Of a stretch of DNA of 64,000 nt, positions 19,119 to 27,661 are shown piece after piece (within the stretch, counting starts at the first letter, position 1; each line of letters begins with the position of its first letter). Below the pieces are notes generated by a model. That model ran no database searches, had not been told where the DNA came from, and saw nothing but the letters and a program-made list of their open reading frames with translations. A program made the translations under genes and the position numbers. The DNA is from Mycobacterium gallinarum (GTDB taxonomy: Bacteria > Actinomycetota > Actinomycetes > Mycobacteriales > Mycobacteriaceae), in assembly GCF_010726765.1 (NCBI RefSeq), contig NZ_AP022601.1:3658001-3722000 (forward strand), given 5' to 3'.

Positions 19119-19562
19119 TCAGCCGCCCTTTTTGACCTTCAGCACCTGCTTACGCAGGCCGTCGGTGGCCGACTCCATCGCTCCTCTCATCATCCGCTTG
19201 AGGACGAATCCGGGTACGGGAACTGTTGGGTCGACCATCAATTCGAAGCGCACCCGCGTCGAGTCACCGTCCGGCGTCAGCGTGTAGCGACCCGTCTGGG
19301 CTCGCTGCTGCTTGGAGCTGACGAGAGCCGAGCCGACACCGTCGTCATAAACGGTGTAGTCCAGCACCAGCTCGTCGGTTATGCCAAGGATCTTGACGAC
19401 CTGCCTGGACTTGCTCGGGCGTCCCGCCGCGTCGCGCTCGAGCACCTCGACCTTCTGATGGGTCGGAGACCATTCGGTCAACGTCTCCAGATCAGTCAGA
19501 ACGTCCATGATCTCGGCGGGAGTCGCCTCGATGATGACGTCGCGTGTTTCGGTGACACTCAT
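19119..19562 (-). CDS. SRPBCC family protein, tandem copy 2
   Basis: This 147-residue paralogue of the adjacent copy shares long identical stretches in protein (LTEWSPTHQKVEVLERD, VLDYTVYDDGVG, SSKQQRAQTGRYTL) and in DNA, including the sequence around the start codon and short spacers. It lies between copies 1 and 3 with 36-38 nt gaps, so the three are probably one transcript. Confidence 0.82.
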   Translation of the reverse strand: MSVTETRDVIIEATPAEIMDVLTDLETLTEWSPTHQKVEVLERDAAGRPSKSRQVVKILGITDELVLDYTVYDDGVGSALVSSKQQRAQTGRYTLTPDGDSTRVRFELMVDPTVPVPGFVLKRMMRGAMESATDGLRKQVLKVKKGG

Positions 19563-19598
19563 GCCGGCTTAATCCCCCGGTGCGCTCTGACGAAACCG

Positions 19599-20042
19599 TC
19601 AGCCGCTCTTTTTGACCTTCAGCACCTGCTTGCGAAGGCCGTCGGTGGCGGTTTCCATCGCACCTTTCATCACCCGCTTGAGCACGAATCCGGGCATCGG
19701 CACCGACAGGTCGATGGTGATGTCGAACTTGACCTTGGTCTTGTCGCCGCCCGGGGTCAATGTGTACGACGCGTCCTGGGCCTTCAGCTGGCCCGCCGAG
19801 ATCAGCGTCCAGCTGGCCTTGTTGTCTGTCCAGGTGTATTCGACGACCTGTTCGTCGGAGATGCCCGCCGACTTCACCTTCATCTTGACCCGACGCGGCC
19901 TGCCGTCGTCATATGACTCCAGGATCTCCGCATTCTGATACTGCGACGACCAATCTGGTGTCGATTCGACGTCGGCGATGACGTCGAGGATCTCCTCGGG
20001 ACTTGCCTCGATCACGACCTCGCGGGAATCGCTGGTAGCCAT
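19599..20042 (-). CDS. SRPBCC family protein, tandem copy 3 (diverged)
   Basis: The 147-residue protein shares the framework (REVVIEASPEEILDVIADVESTPDWSSQYQ, DEQVVEYTWTDNKASW, PMPGFVLKRVMKGAMETATDGLRKQVLKVKK) but is clearly older than the split of copies 1 and 2. TAGGGT (20049-20054) lies 6 nt upstream of the ATG, marking the likely leaderless promoter of the three-gene unit. It is divergent from the NTF2-like gene. Confidence 0.82.
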   Translation of the reverse strand: MATSDSREVVIEASPEEILDVIADVESTPDWSSQYQNAEILESYDDGRPRRVKMKVKSAGISDEQVVEYTWTDNKASWTLISAGQLKAQDASYTLTPGGDKTKVKFDITIDLSVPMPGFVLKRVMKGAMETATDGLRKQVLKVKKSG

Positions 20043-20073
20043 GGCGCGACCCTAGCCCGATACGGTTGACCGC

Positions 20074-20517
20074 ATGGAACTTTGGGAGCTTTCGGCGCGT
20101 GAACGCATCCGCGACAGCCTCGCCCGCTACAACTGGTCAGGCGACGCGATGCGGCTGTCCGAGCTCGCCGAATCCTTCTGCGAGGACGGGGAGCTCGAGC
20201 TGCGTGGCGCCGCGCCGGTTCAGGGTCGCGCGGCCATCGTCGAATTCCTCGGTGGCGCAGTCGCATCACCGGATGCCGCGGCGCAGGAATCGGGAGTGCG
20301 CCGCATCGTTCGTCACAACGTGACGAACATCCGGTTTACCGAGATCACACAGCAGCACGCGAGGGTGGCTTGTTACTTCACAGTGTTCACCGAGATAGGC
20401 CTCGATCATTACGGCCGCTACCGGGACCTCTTCGTGCCGGTCGATGATGAGTGGCTGATCCGCCACCGTTTCGTCTCGACTGACTGGCATGCCCCGAACT
20501 CGACCATGGCCGGCTAG
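20074..20517 (+). CDS. SnoaL/NTF2-like domain protein
   Basis: The 147-residue protein has a SnoaL_4-like pattern: RERIRDSLARYNWSGDAMRLSELAESFCEDGELEL, GRAAIVEFLGG, RRIVRHNVTNIRFTEI, YFTVFTEIGLDHYGRYRDLFVPVDDEWLIRHRFVSTDW. Such cone-shaped domains are isomerases, dehydratases or ligand binders; none can be assigned. TACGGT (20061-20066) is 7 nt before ATG, so translation is probably leaderless. Confidence 0.78.
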   Translation: MELWELSARERIRDSLARYNWSGDAMRLSELAESFCEDGELELRGAAPVQGRAAIVEFLGGAVASPDAAAQESGVRRIVRHNVTNIRFTEITQQHARVACYFTVFTEIGLDHYGRYRDLFVPVDDEWLIRHRFVSTDWHAPNSTMAG

Positions 20518-20541
20518 CCGAAATCGGTAGGCTCGTCGACT

Positions 20542-20895
20542 ATGAGCGATGCCGTCGATCCCACAGTCCCGCCCAGCGGCACCGGATGTATTGAGTGCGA
20601 TGAGCACGGTGGGTGGTGGGTGCACCTTCGGCGCTGCGCGGCATGCGGGCACATCGGTTGCTGCGACGACTCGTTGGCGCGGCACGCGACGGCACACTGG
20701 CGATCCACCGGCCACCCCATCATTCGATCGTTCGAACCCGGAGAAGACTGGTTCTGGAACTACGACGCCAATTCGTATTACGACGGACCCGAACTCGCCC
20801 CACCGGAGTGCCGTCCCGAGGAGGAAACGGCGCCCGGCCCCCGCGGCAGGGTGCCCAAGGACTGGATGGCCCAGCTTCGGAGTCGACCCGACTGA
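20542..20895 (+). CDS. UBP-type zinc finger domain protein
   Basis: The 117-residue protein carries a zf-UBP module: GCIECDEHGGWWVHLRRCAACGHIGCCDDSLARHATAHWRSTGHPIIRSFEPGEDWFW, with paired CxxC and His ligands for zinc. Bacterial versions are small and of unknown role. TAGGCT (20528-20533) sits 8 nt before the ATG. It follows the NTF2-like gene by 24 nt. Confidence 0.85.
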   Translation: MSDAVDPTVPPSGTGCIECDEHGGWWVHLRRCAACGHIGCCDDSLARHATAHWRSTGHPIIRSFEPGEDWFWNYDANSYYDGPELAPPECRPEEETAPGPRGRVPKDWMAQLRSRPD

Positions 20896-20915
20896 GTTTG
20901 GGTACCCCAGCGGGC

Positions 20916-21086
20916 ATGACCAAACCCGACAAACCCGACACCACCGAGACCGACGCCGGCCCCAGCGGTGCGGACGACGACGTCGAGAGCGACCCGGCCA
21001 AGGGTGACGAGGACGCTGCCGACTGGTCCGATGAAGGCGGCGCCACTCCTAGCGGTCCGGCCGACACCGGAGATCACACGCAGTGA
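20916..21086 (+). CDS. Small acidic, disordered hypothetical protein
   Basis: A 56-residue ORF rich in Asp, Glu, Thr, Gly and Pro (MTKPDKPDTTETDAGPSGADDD and onward) with no hydrophobic segment. It starts 20 nt after the zinc-finger gene and stops one base before the opposing epimerase gene ends. Low complexity makes homology hard to judge; it could be a spurious frame. Confidence 0.45.
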   Translation: MTKPDKPDTTETDAGPSGADDDVESDPAKGDEDAADWSDEGGATPSGPADTGDHTQ

Positions 21087-21087
21087 G

Positions 21088-22068
21088 CTACAGCGACCGC
21101 CCGAGCTCCGACAGTGTCTCGGCGCCAGTGTATTTCGGCTCCCAGCCCAACTGAGTCTTCGCCTTGGTCGTATCCATGACGACCGCGGTGCGCCCGGCGT
21201 GCAGCCATTCCAGGGATGCCGGGACGAACGGGAGCCTGGCAATAACTTCCGATGCCGCCGTGGCGGCGAACCTCGGCACCCGGATCGGACGGGCGCCGAG
21301 TTCGTCGGCCACTGCCGAGATGGAAACCAAGCCGTCACCTGCCAAGTTGTAGGCACCGGGAGGGGCGGTGGTCGTCACGGCCAGCGCGATTGCGGCTGCG
21401 ACGTCATCGTGATGTACCAGCTGCATAGGCGTGCCGGGGTCGGGCATCGGCGGCTTCGGTAGCGGCAGCATCTGCGCCATCCGCTTGACGGGTCCGGGCA
21501 GCTGGTTCCACGGCATGAACTCGGCCAGCGCGGGTGCCTTCGGCCCTGCGACTATGCAAGGTCGCAGCACGTACACCTCGAGGTCGGACCCACCGGCGAT
21601 TTCCTCGAGCGCCTTCTCGCACGCCGCTTTCTGTTGGGAGTAGTAGTGCTCTGGTGAACCACGCGGCGGTACATCCTCGGTGATCGGATTGGGGTTGTCG
21701 GAGTGATATCCGTACGCGGCCACCGAGGAGGTGTAGACCAGGCGGCGCGGTCGCTGCGCGGCCACCGTCGCCTCGAACACATTGCGAGTGCCTGCGAGGT
21801 TCACCCGGGCGCTCTCTTCACGCGTGCCCATGATGATGAACGCCAGATGCACGACGACGTCGGCATCGGCCACCAGGCCGTCGACCGCTTCGCGGTCGGT
21901 GATGTCACCCTGCCGGTACTCGGTCTTGGTCCAGCCCTGCCCCGCGGGGTCGAACGGACGACGCGCCATTCCGATGATCCGCTCGACGACTGGGTCGCGG
22001 TCCAGCGCGGTGACAGCCGAGATACCTATTTCACCCGTCGGGCCGGTGACGGCGACCGTGAGACCCAT
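21088..22068 (-). CDS. NAD-dependent epimerase/dehydratase (extended SDR)
   Basis: The 326-residue protein begins LTVAVTGPTGEIGISAVTAL (Rossmann TGxxGxxG), has VVHLAFIIMGT, an active-site YYSQQKAACE (YxxxK) and PCIVAGPK. Extended SDRs act on nucleotide sugars or on steroids and aldehydes. No partner genes define a substrate. Confidence 0.85.
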   Translation of the reverse strand: MGLTVAVTGPTGEIGISAVTALDRDPVVERIIGMARRPFDPAGQGWTKTEYRQGDITDREAVDGLVADADVVVHLAFIIMGTREESARVNLAGTRNVFEATVAAQRPRRLVYTSSVAAYGYHSDNPNPITEDVPPRGSPEHYYSQQKAACEKALEEIAGGSDLEVYVLRPCIVAGPKAPALAEFMPWNQLPGPVKRMAQMLPLPKPPMPDPGTPMQLVHHDDVAAAIALAVTTTAPPGAYNLAGDGLVSISAVADELGARPIRVPRFAATAASEVIARLPFVPASLEWLHAGRTAVVMDTTKAKTQLGWEPKYTGAETLSELGRSL

Positions 22069-22223
22069 GCCGCCATGGATGCCCGTCCACGCAGGATCGA
22101 AACAGAAGCCGCCCGGGCTTGATCGGCGCCCCCTTTAGTTGGCCTGCGCCTCTTGAGATTTGGTCTGTCCCCTAAGCCACTTCCGAGCGTCGGTTTGTCG
22201 GTGGTCGAATGTATGTTCGAGTC

Positions 22224-23615
22224 ATGTTGGCGACTCCGGTTCAGGTGGCGATGGCCGCGCTGCGGTCCGCCCACAAGTCGCTGGCCGCCTGCGACCTGGA
22301 CATGCTCACCCACCGCGAACTGCTCGACGTCCTCGATCAGCTGGAGACGCTGACCTGCCAACTGCCCGCGCAGTGGCACCGTGCGCTGGCCCGACTACAG
22401 ACCGAAACGACGCCTAAGGAGTTGGGCGCCAAGAACTGGAAAGACGTACTGCGGATCCGGTGGCGGATCTCAGCGACCGAGGCCAACCGCCGCCTGGCCG
22501 AAGCCGAAGTACTCGGGCCGCGACGCGCGTTGACCGGCCAACCGTTGGCGCCGGTGCTGCCCGCGACCGCCGCCGCCCAAGCCGCCGGCCAGATCACCGG
22601 CGAACATGTGGACAAGATCCGCGACGCCATGGGACGAATCCCCGGGTTCGTGGATGCCGCCACGCGTGAGGAGATCGAACAAGACTTGGTGCGTATCGCG
22701 GTCGGTGTGGGGCCCTACGAGCTGGGCAGGGCCGCCACCACGATGCTGTTCCTCTTGGATCAGGACGGCCCCGCACCCGAGGACACCGAACGACAGCGCA
22801 AGCGCGGTCTCATTTGTGGCCCGCAGGGCCGTGACGGCATGGTCTCCATCAACGGCGACCTGACGCCGGAAGCGTGGGCAGTGCTCGAACCCATCTTCGC
22901 CAAATGGGGCGCACCGGGCATGTGCAACCCCGACGACGACACCCCGTGCATCAGCGGCACCCCCTCACAGGAACAGATCGACACCGATCACCGCACCCTG
23001 GCCCAACGCCAACACGACGCCCTGCTCGCCCTGGGCCGCAACGCGTTGGAATCCGGCGAATTGGGTCAGCACAACGGGCTACCGACCTCGATCATCATCC
23101 GCACCACCCTGCAAGACCTCGAGTCCCGCGCCGGGGTGGGCACCACCGGCGGCGGCACCCTCATGCCGATCACAGATGTGATCCGCCTGGCCGCCCACGC
23201 CCACCACTGGCTGGCGGTGTTCGACAAATCCACCGGACAAGCCTTGGACCTGTTCCGCGCGCGACGCACCGCCTCCCCCGCGCAGCGGATCATGCTGATC
23301 GCCCGGGACGGGGGCTGCACCAAACCGTGCTGCGCGGTGCCGGCCTACGGCGCCCAGGTGCATCACGCCCTGCAGGATTGGGCCGACGGCGGCAACACCA
23401 ACATCAACGAGATGACCCTGGCCTGTGGACCCGACAACCGCCTCGTCGACAAGAACAACGGCTGGACCACCACCATCAACGACCACGGCGACGCCGAATG
23501 GCACCCACCACCAGGCCTCGACACCGGCCAAACCCGCATCAACTACTACCACCGCCCCGAACTACTCCTGAAACCACCAGACAAAGACGACTGCAACAAC
23601 GAACGCGGACCGTAG
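22224..23615 (+). CDS. DUF222 / HNH endonuclease-motif protein (13E12-repeat family)
   Basis: The 463-residue protein has the mycobacterial DUF222 domain (about 10-330, with LDQLETLTCQLPAQWHRALARLQ and RWRISATEANRRLAEAEVLGPRRALTGQPL) and a C-terminal HNH core, QVHHALQDWADGGNTNINEMTLACGPDNRLV. These multicopy genes are abundant in mycobacteria and their function is unresolved. I preferred ATG 22224, preceded by TATGTT 6 nt upstream; ATG 22209 is in frame too. No intron or IS ends surround it. Confidence 0.88.
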   Translation: MLATPVQVAMAALRSAHKSLAACDLDMLTHRELLDVLDQLETLTCQLPAQWHRALARLQTETTPKELGAKNWKDVLRIRWRISATEANRRLAEAEVLGPRRALTGQPLAPVLPATAAAQAAGQITGEHVDKIRDAMGRIPGFVDAATREEIEQDLVRIAVGVGPYELGRAATTMLFLLDQDGPAPEDTERQRKRGLICGPQGRDGMVSINGDLTPEAWAVLEPIFAKWGAPGMCNPDDDTPCISGTPSQEQIDTDHRTLAQRQHDALLALGRNALESGELGQHNGLPTSIIIRTTLQDLESRAGVGTTGGGTLMPITDVIRLAAHAHHWLAVFDKSTGQALDLFRARRTASPAQRIMLIARDGGCTKPCCAVPAYGAQVHHALQDWADGGNTNINEMTLACGPDNRLVDKNNGWTTTINDHGDAEWHPPPGLDTGQTRINYYHRPELLLKPPDKDDCNNERGP

Positions 23616-23630
23616 GCCGGCGTCCGAGGT

Positions 23631-25193
23631 CTACTTCACGTCGACGAGCGCCTGCGTGGCCGCGTTGTAGCCGGGCACGAACGTGATGCCGGGGCCACCG
23701 TGGCATCCGGCACTGGCCAGGTAGAGGCCGTCGATCGGAATGGGTTGATCGACATAGCCTTTCGGGCCTGGCCGGTTGGGCCCGATCTGGTCAGGGTGGA
23801 TCAGCCCGTGGCAGTAGTCGCCACCCGGCGCCCCGAACATCGTGCCCATGTGCTTGGGAGTGAAGGTGGTGTGTTTGAGAATCAGGCTCTCGAAATTCGG
23901 CGCCAGCCTGGTGATCTTGTCGATCACCCGCTGTCCCATCTCGGCCTTCATCTCCCCGTAGCTCGAATCCGACTCCTCGATGGGGAACCACAGCGAGAAG
24001 GCCGACGCCGCGTGCTTGCCCTCGGGCGCGAGACCCGGGTCGTTCACCGACGGTATCTGCAATGCGATGGACGGGTCGGCGGGCACGATGCCGTGTCTGC
24101 AGTCCTCCCACTGCCGCTGCAATTCCTCGGGGGTGGAGAAGATTCCGATATTCGACTGCATCGCCGGATCGTTGAGCAGTTCGTAGGGTGCCGCGAACTC
24201 CGGTATGCCGTCGAGCGCGAAGTGCATCTGCAGATAGCTGCCGCGATGATCCTGGCCGGAGAAACGTTCCCGAACATCGGCGGGTAGCGCGGCGGGGTCG
24301 ATCATGCCGTTGATGGTGAGATCCGGTGCGATACCGGAGATCACGATGGGCGCGGTGATGACGGTGCCGTCCTCCAACCGGACACCGCTCACCCGGCTGT
24401 CGGCGACCTGGATCTCCTCGACCTTGCTGCGCAACCGCAATTCGCCGCCGGCCGAGGTGAACACGTCGCACAGGTGCGACGTCAAGGCGCCGATGCCACC
24501 CTGGAGTTTCTTCACCAGGAGCGCGTTCTCGTCCGGAACGGCGAAACCGTAGGCCAGCGCCGCCGCGGTACCCGGCGTCGCGGGGCCGCGATAGGTGGTG
24601 TTGCACGCGAGCAACGAGAGCATGCCGCGCAGCGCGCCGTGCTTCTCCCGGTCGGGCAGGTAGCGGTCGATCACATCGGTAACCGAGCCGAAGAGCAGAT
24701 CGGTGATGGTCTGCCGCTCGAATTCGTTTGTCGCGCAGGCATACATCTCGTCGAGTGTCTTGGGCGGCTGGCCGGCTTCGAAACGGCCCAGCGCGCGCGT
24801 CGGCGCCTGACACCACGCCATCAGACCGGCCATCCCGTTGACGGCTTCCGCGCCGTGCACCTCGTTGATGTGCGTCATCAGCTTCATCGGGTCGGTGTAA
24901 TAGACCAGCGGTTCGTCGCCGACGCCACGCAGTGACACCGACATCACGTCGAGGTCGACGGTCGGCAACTCGTCGAGTCCGAGTTCGCGGCTGACCACGG
25001 CCGAGGTCGGAATCTGCACCGACCCTGCGATCTCGAATCGGTAGCCGTCGAACAGCTCGACGGTGGAGGCCATACCGCCGGCATACAGCTTGAAGTCGAG
25101 GCAGAGCGTGCGTAGGCCCGCCTTCTGGAGAAGTGCGGCAGCGGTCAACCCGTTGTGGCCCGCGCCGACGACGATCGCATCAAAGTCAGCCAT
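23631..25193 (-). CDS. FAD-dependent oxidoreductase of the phytoene desaturase/PYROXD2 type
   Basis: The 520-residue flavoprotein starts with DFDAIVVGAGHNGLTAAALLQKAGLRTLCLDFKLYAGGMAST (dinucleotide-binding motif plus GG doublet) and ends with GLYLASAGCHGGPGITFVPGYNAATQAL, a CrtI-like FAD-closing motif. In actinobacteria, homologues sit in catabolic loci with unknown hydrophobic substrates; carotenoid genes are absent here. A perfect palindrome at 25219-25240 lies 26 nt upstream of the start and recurs on the other side of tetR, so the TetR protein is its likely repressor. Confidence 0.85.
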   Translation of the reverse strand: MADFDAIVVGAGHNGLTAAALLQKAGLRTLCLDFKLYAGGMASTVELFDGYRFEIAGSVQIPTSAVVSRELGLDELPTVDLDVMSVSLRGVGDEPLVYYTDPMKLMTHINEVHGAEAVNGMAGLMAWCQAPTRALGRFEAGQPPKTLDEMYACATNEFERQTITDLLFGSVTDVIDRYLPDREKHGALRGMLSLLACNTTYRGPATPGTAAALAYGFAVPDENALLVKKLQGGIGALTSHLCDVFTSAGGELRLRSKVEEIQVADSRVSGVRLEDGTVITAPIVISGIAPDLTINGMIDPAALPADVRERFSGQDHRGSYLQMHFALDGIPEFAAPYELLNDPAMQSNIGIFSTPEELQRQWEDCRHGIVPADPSIALQIPSVNDPGLAPEGKHAASAFSLWFPIEESDSSYGEMKAEMGQRVIDKITRLAPNFESLILKHTTFTPKHMGTMFGAPGGDYCHGLIHPDQIGPNRPGPKGYVDQPIPIDGLYLASAGCHGGPGITFVPGYNAATQALVDVK

Positions 25194-25218
25194 GCGCTGA
25201 GGCTGACACGCGCCATAC

Positions 25219-25240
25219 GTTTTGTCAATAATGACAAAAC
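25219..25240. promoter_or_regulatory. TetR operator 1, overlapping the promoter of the PYROXD2-type gene
   Basis: Perfect 9-bp inverted repeat, GTTTTGTCA (25219-25227) and TGACAAAAC (25232-25240), with spacer ATAA. On the minus strand it includes a TTGACA -35 hexamer (25223-25228) with 17-nt spacing to CAGCCT just before the gene. Confidence 0.85.
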
Positions 25241-25242
25241 TT

Positions 25243-25836
25243 TCAGCTGATCCCCTTAGCGAGCGTGTCCAGCGCCTCCCGGGTCAGCCGCGACAACTCG
25301 GGCAGTGAGCGCTCCTGGCCGAGCATCCAGACCTCCATCGCACCGAAGACCGCCGCCGCGATGCACCGCGCGGTGATCGCCACGCGCATTCCCTCATCCG
25401 TACCCGGTGCGGGCGGGTTCTCCTCGGTCAGGCGATGCACGATCGCCTCGGCGAAATCTGCCTCGACCTGCCGGATATGCCGCACGATCCGGTCGGGTTC
25501 GATCTCCTGTGCGCGCAGGGCGGCCGTCTGCGCGACGGCCCAGTCGTCGTATGGACGCGCCATCATCGCGGCATGCACCGAATCGATGATCGACTCGTCG
25601 GGATTGCGCTGCGCCAGCGCCGTCCTGAACCACTGCAGGCCGGCGTAGTCGGCGAACAGCAGATCGTGTTTGGACGCGAAGTGCCGATAGAACGTCCGCA
25701 GCGAAACTCCGGCATCGGCCGCGATCTGCTCGGCCGAGGTGTCTTCGACCCCCTGGGCGAGAAACCGCACCACCGCGGCCTGCCGCAACGCCTCGCGCGT
25801 GCGCTCACTTCGTGCCGTCTGGGCGGGTCGGACCAT
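25243..25836 (-). CDS. TetR family transcriptional regulator
   Basis: The 197-residue regulator has the HTH in TREALRQAAVVRFLAQGVEDTSAEQIAADAGVSLRTFYRHFASKHDLLFADY (about 13-65) and a variable helical C-terminal ligand domain. TAGTTT (25843-25848) lies 6 nt before its ATG, indicating a leaderless transcript starting next to operator 2. Matching operators on both sides suggest it represses itself, the PYROXD2-type gene downstream and the divergent four-gene operon. Confidence 0.9.
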   Translation of the reverse strand: MVRPAQTARSERTREALRQAAVVRFLAQGVEDTSAEQIAADAGVSLRTFYRHFASKHDLLFADYAGLQWFRTALAQRNPDESIIDSVHAAMMARPYDDWAVAQTAALRAQEIEPDRIVRHIRQVEADFAEAIVHRLTEENPPAPGTDEGMRVAITARCIAAAVFGAMEVWMLGQERSLPELSRLTREALDTLAKGIS

Positions 25837-25855
25837 GGGGAGAAACTACCGCACC

Positions 25856-25881
25856 AAGTTCTGTCACTATTGACAAAACTT
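25856..25881. promoter_or_regulatory. TetR operator 2 in the divergent promoter region
   Basis: Arms AAGTTCTGTCA (25856-25866) and TGACAAAACTT (25871-25881) match with one mismatch around CTAT, sharing the TGTCA-N4-TGACA core and flanks with operator 1. It overlaps a TTGACA -35 (25870-25875) for the plus-strand operon and lies 8 nt beyond the tetR -10 box. Confidence 0.83.
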
Positions 25882-25906
25882 CACAGCTTGGTGAGACTCC
25901 GCCTTT

Positions 25907-26401
25907 ATGGTTTCGCTGATCGTCCACCTCGTGCTCGGGTTCGCGACGATGGCTTTCATCGTCAAGACGAATCCGGCGATCTTCGCGCGCTACTCGTCCG
26001 GCCCTCAGGTGACCGGGCTGGAGCTCTTCTATTACGTCGCGGGTATCGCATCGGTCGTGCTCGGCTACTACTTCAACAACCAGTACGTCGCCGAGTACGC
26101 GCCGCCGGGAGGTATGCACAACTTCATCTGGGGGCCCGGCAGTTGGTGGGAGTTCATCACGCTGGGGTACGCCAACCCCGCCGCGAGCTCGGCCAGTCAG
26201 GACTACACGATCATGAGCCTGCTGCTCTTCCCGCTGTGGTCCATCGTCGACGGCCGTCGGCGCGGCATCAAACACGCGTGGCTCTTCTGCGGATTCATCC
26301 TGTTCGCCAGCTCCGCGTTTGCGTGGGCGGCCTACCTCGCCGTCGTCGAACGCCAGCACCGGCACCAGCAGCTCGGAGCGCCCCTGCAATCCGCGGTCTG
26401 A
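25907..26401 (+). CDS. DUF2834-like membrane protein
   Basis: The 164-residue protein has four predicted membrane segments (about 2-20, 42-60, 101-117 and 124-146), with a loop containing YGYF-like aromatic residues, GGMHNFIWGPGSWWEF and QDYTIMSLLLFPLWSIVDGRRRGIK. The arrangement resembles the DUF2834 family. It is first gene of a plus-strand operon running to 28668 and controlled from operator 2. Function unknown. Confidence 0.7.
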   Translation: MVSLIVHLVLGFATMAFIVKTNPAIFARYSSGPQVTGLELFYYVAGIASVVLGYYFNNQYVAEYAPPGGMHNFIWGPGSWWEFITLGYANPAASSASQDYTIMSLLLFPLWSIVDGRRRGIKHAWLFCGFILFASSAFAWAAYLAVVERQHRHQQLGAPLQSAV

Positions 26402-26429
26402 CAGCCGAGCGGCGGCCTACAGTCAAGGC

Positions 26430-26879
26430 ATGATCACAGACGATCTGCGCGAGCGCCGCCTCGAGGTGATCCGGGAGCACATGGACACCGAGGTGACCAA
26501 GGAGTTCGACCGCACCCTGGCCACGTTTAACGGCCACCCCCACTACGAGATCATGGCCACCGGCCAGGTCTTCGACGGCGACGACGAAGTCATGGGGTAC
26601 TACCTGACCACCAGAACCGCGTTCCCCGACCAGCGGCACGACAACGTCGTATGCCACGTCGCCGATGATGCCGTGATCGTCGAATTCGACTTGCTGGGAA
26701 CCAATCTCGGCGAGTTCTACGGCCTGCCGCCGACCGGCAAGGCGTTCCGGGTGCCGATCATCGCGGTGTTCTACTTCGAGGGCGACCGCGTCGTCAACGA
26801 ACGCATCTACTTCGACTCGGCCAGCCTCGTCACGCAGATCGGGCGCGGCGAACTGCTCGCGATGGCGGGAGAACTGTGA
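26430..26879 (+). CDS. SnoaL-like/NTF2-like polyketide cyclase family protein
   Basis: The 149-residue protein contains [59 protein letters not shown] and [39 protein letters not shown], the SnoaL-like ester cyclase pattern. It starts at ATG 26430 with TACAGT (26418-26423) 6 nt upstream, an additional leaderless start within the operon. Its stop overlaps the next gene's GTG. Confidence 0.82.
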   Translation: MITDDLRERRLEVIREHMDTEVTKEFDRTLATFNGHPHYEIMATGQVFDGDDEVMGYYLTTRTAFPDQRHDNVVCHVADDAVIVEFDLLGTNLGEFYGLPPTGKAFRVPIIAVFYFEGDRVVNERIYFDSASLVTQIGRGELLAMAGEL

Positions 26880-27661
26880 AGGTCCACCATCTCAACTGCG
26901 GGACGATGAACCCGTATCTCGTATCAAGGATCGTCTGCCACGTCCTGCTCGTCGAGACCGACAACGGCCTGGTGCTCGTCGACACCGGATACGGGACGCG
27001 CGACTGCGACGACCACGCGCGGGTCGGGCCCACCCGCCGCCTGTTCAAGCCGGTGTTCGACCCCGGCGAAACCGCGCTGCGCCAGGTGGAGCGCCTCGGG
27101 TTCACCCGCGCCGACGTCCGCCACATCGTCGTCACGCACTTCGACATGGATCACATCGGCGGCATCTCCGACTTCCCCGATGCCCAAGTCCACGCCACCA
27201 GCGCCGAAATCAAAGGAGCGGTAAAGGATCCGACGTTTCAGGAGAAGATGCGCTTTCGCGCCGTTCAATGGGCACACGGCCCCAAGATCGTCGAGCACGA
27301 CCCCTCCGGGGAGAGATGGCGGGGATTCGCCGCCGCCAAGGAACTCAACGAGATCGCACCGGGAATCGTGCTGATCTCGTTGCCCGGCCACACCCGGGGA
27401 CATGCATGTATCGCCGTTGACGCCGGGAACCGCTGGGTGCTGCACGGCGGCGACGCCTTCTACCACCAGGGCACCCTGGACGGCATCTCCGAGGTCCCCC
27501 GCCCGATCCGGATCATCGAACCTCTTCTCGCATTCGACCGAAAGAAGGTGCTGGACAACCACGCTCGACTCACCGAGCTCTACCAGCGTCAGGAGCCCGA
27601 CCTGCTGATCGTCTGTGCCCACGACGCCGATCTGTACGAACACGCGAAGGCGACGGCGTGA
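26876..27661 (+). CDS. Metallo-beta-lactamase-fold hydrolase
   Basis: The 261-residue protein has the dinuclear zinc motif [12 protein letters not shown] (HxxxDH), a downstream His in [11 protein letters not shown], the bridging Asp in [13 protein letters not shown] and a C-terminal His in [10 protein letters not shown]. The subfamily includes quorum-lactonase-like and glyoxalase-type hydrolases. GTG start overlaps the previous stop (GTGA), and its own TGA overlaps the next GTG, giving tight translational coupling. Confidence 0.88.
   Translation: MKVHHLNCGTMNPYLVSRIVCHVLLVETDNGLVLVDTGYGTRDCDDHARVGPTRRLFKPVFDPGETALRQVERLGFTRADVRHIVVTHFDMDHIGGISDFPDAQVHATSAEIKGAVKDPTFQEKMRFRAVQWAHGPKIVEHDPSGERWRGFAAAKELNEIAPGIVLISLPGHTRGHACIAVDAGNRWVLHGGDAFYHQGTLDGISEVPRPIRIIEPLLAFDRKKVLDNHARLTELYQRQEPDLLIVCAHDADLYEHAKATA

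Larger units (their letters stand above)
18634..19562 (-). repeat. Tandem gene duplication of about 450 bp (two near-identical SRPBCC genes)
   Basis: Units 18634-19080 and 19119-19562 align almost base for base over most of their length, including the stretch reading into the start codon and the downstream spacer. A third, older copy follows at 19599-20042. Confidence 0.8.

Noticed and set aside
22224..23615. HNH protein considered as part of a mobile intron or restriction system
   Set aside because: DUF222 architecture marks the multicopy mycobacterial 13E12 family; no intron ends, methylase or inverted repeats nearby.
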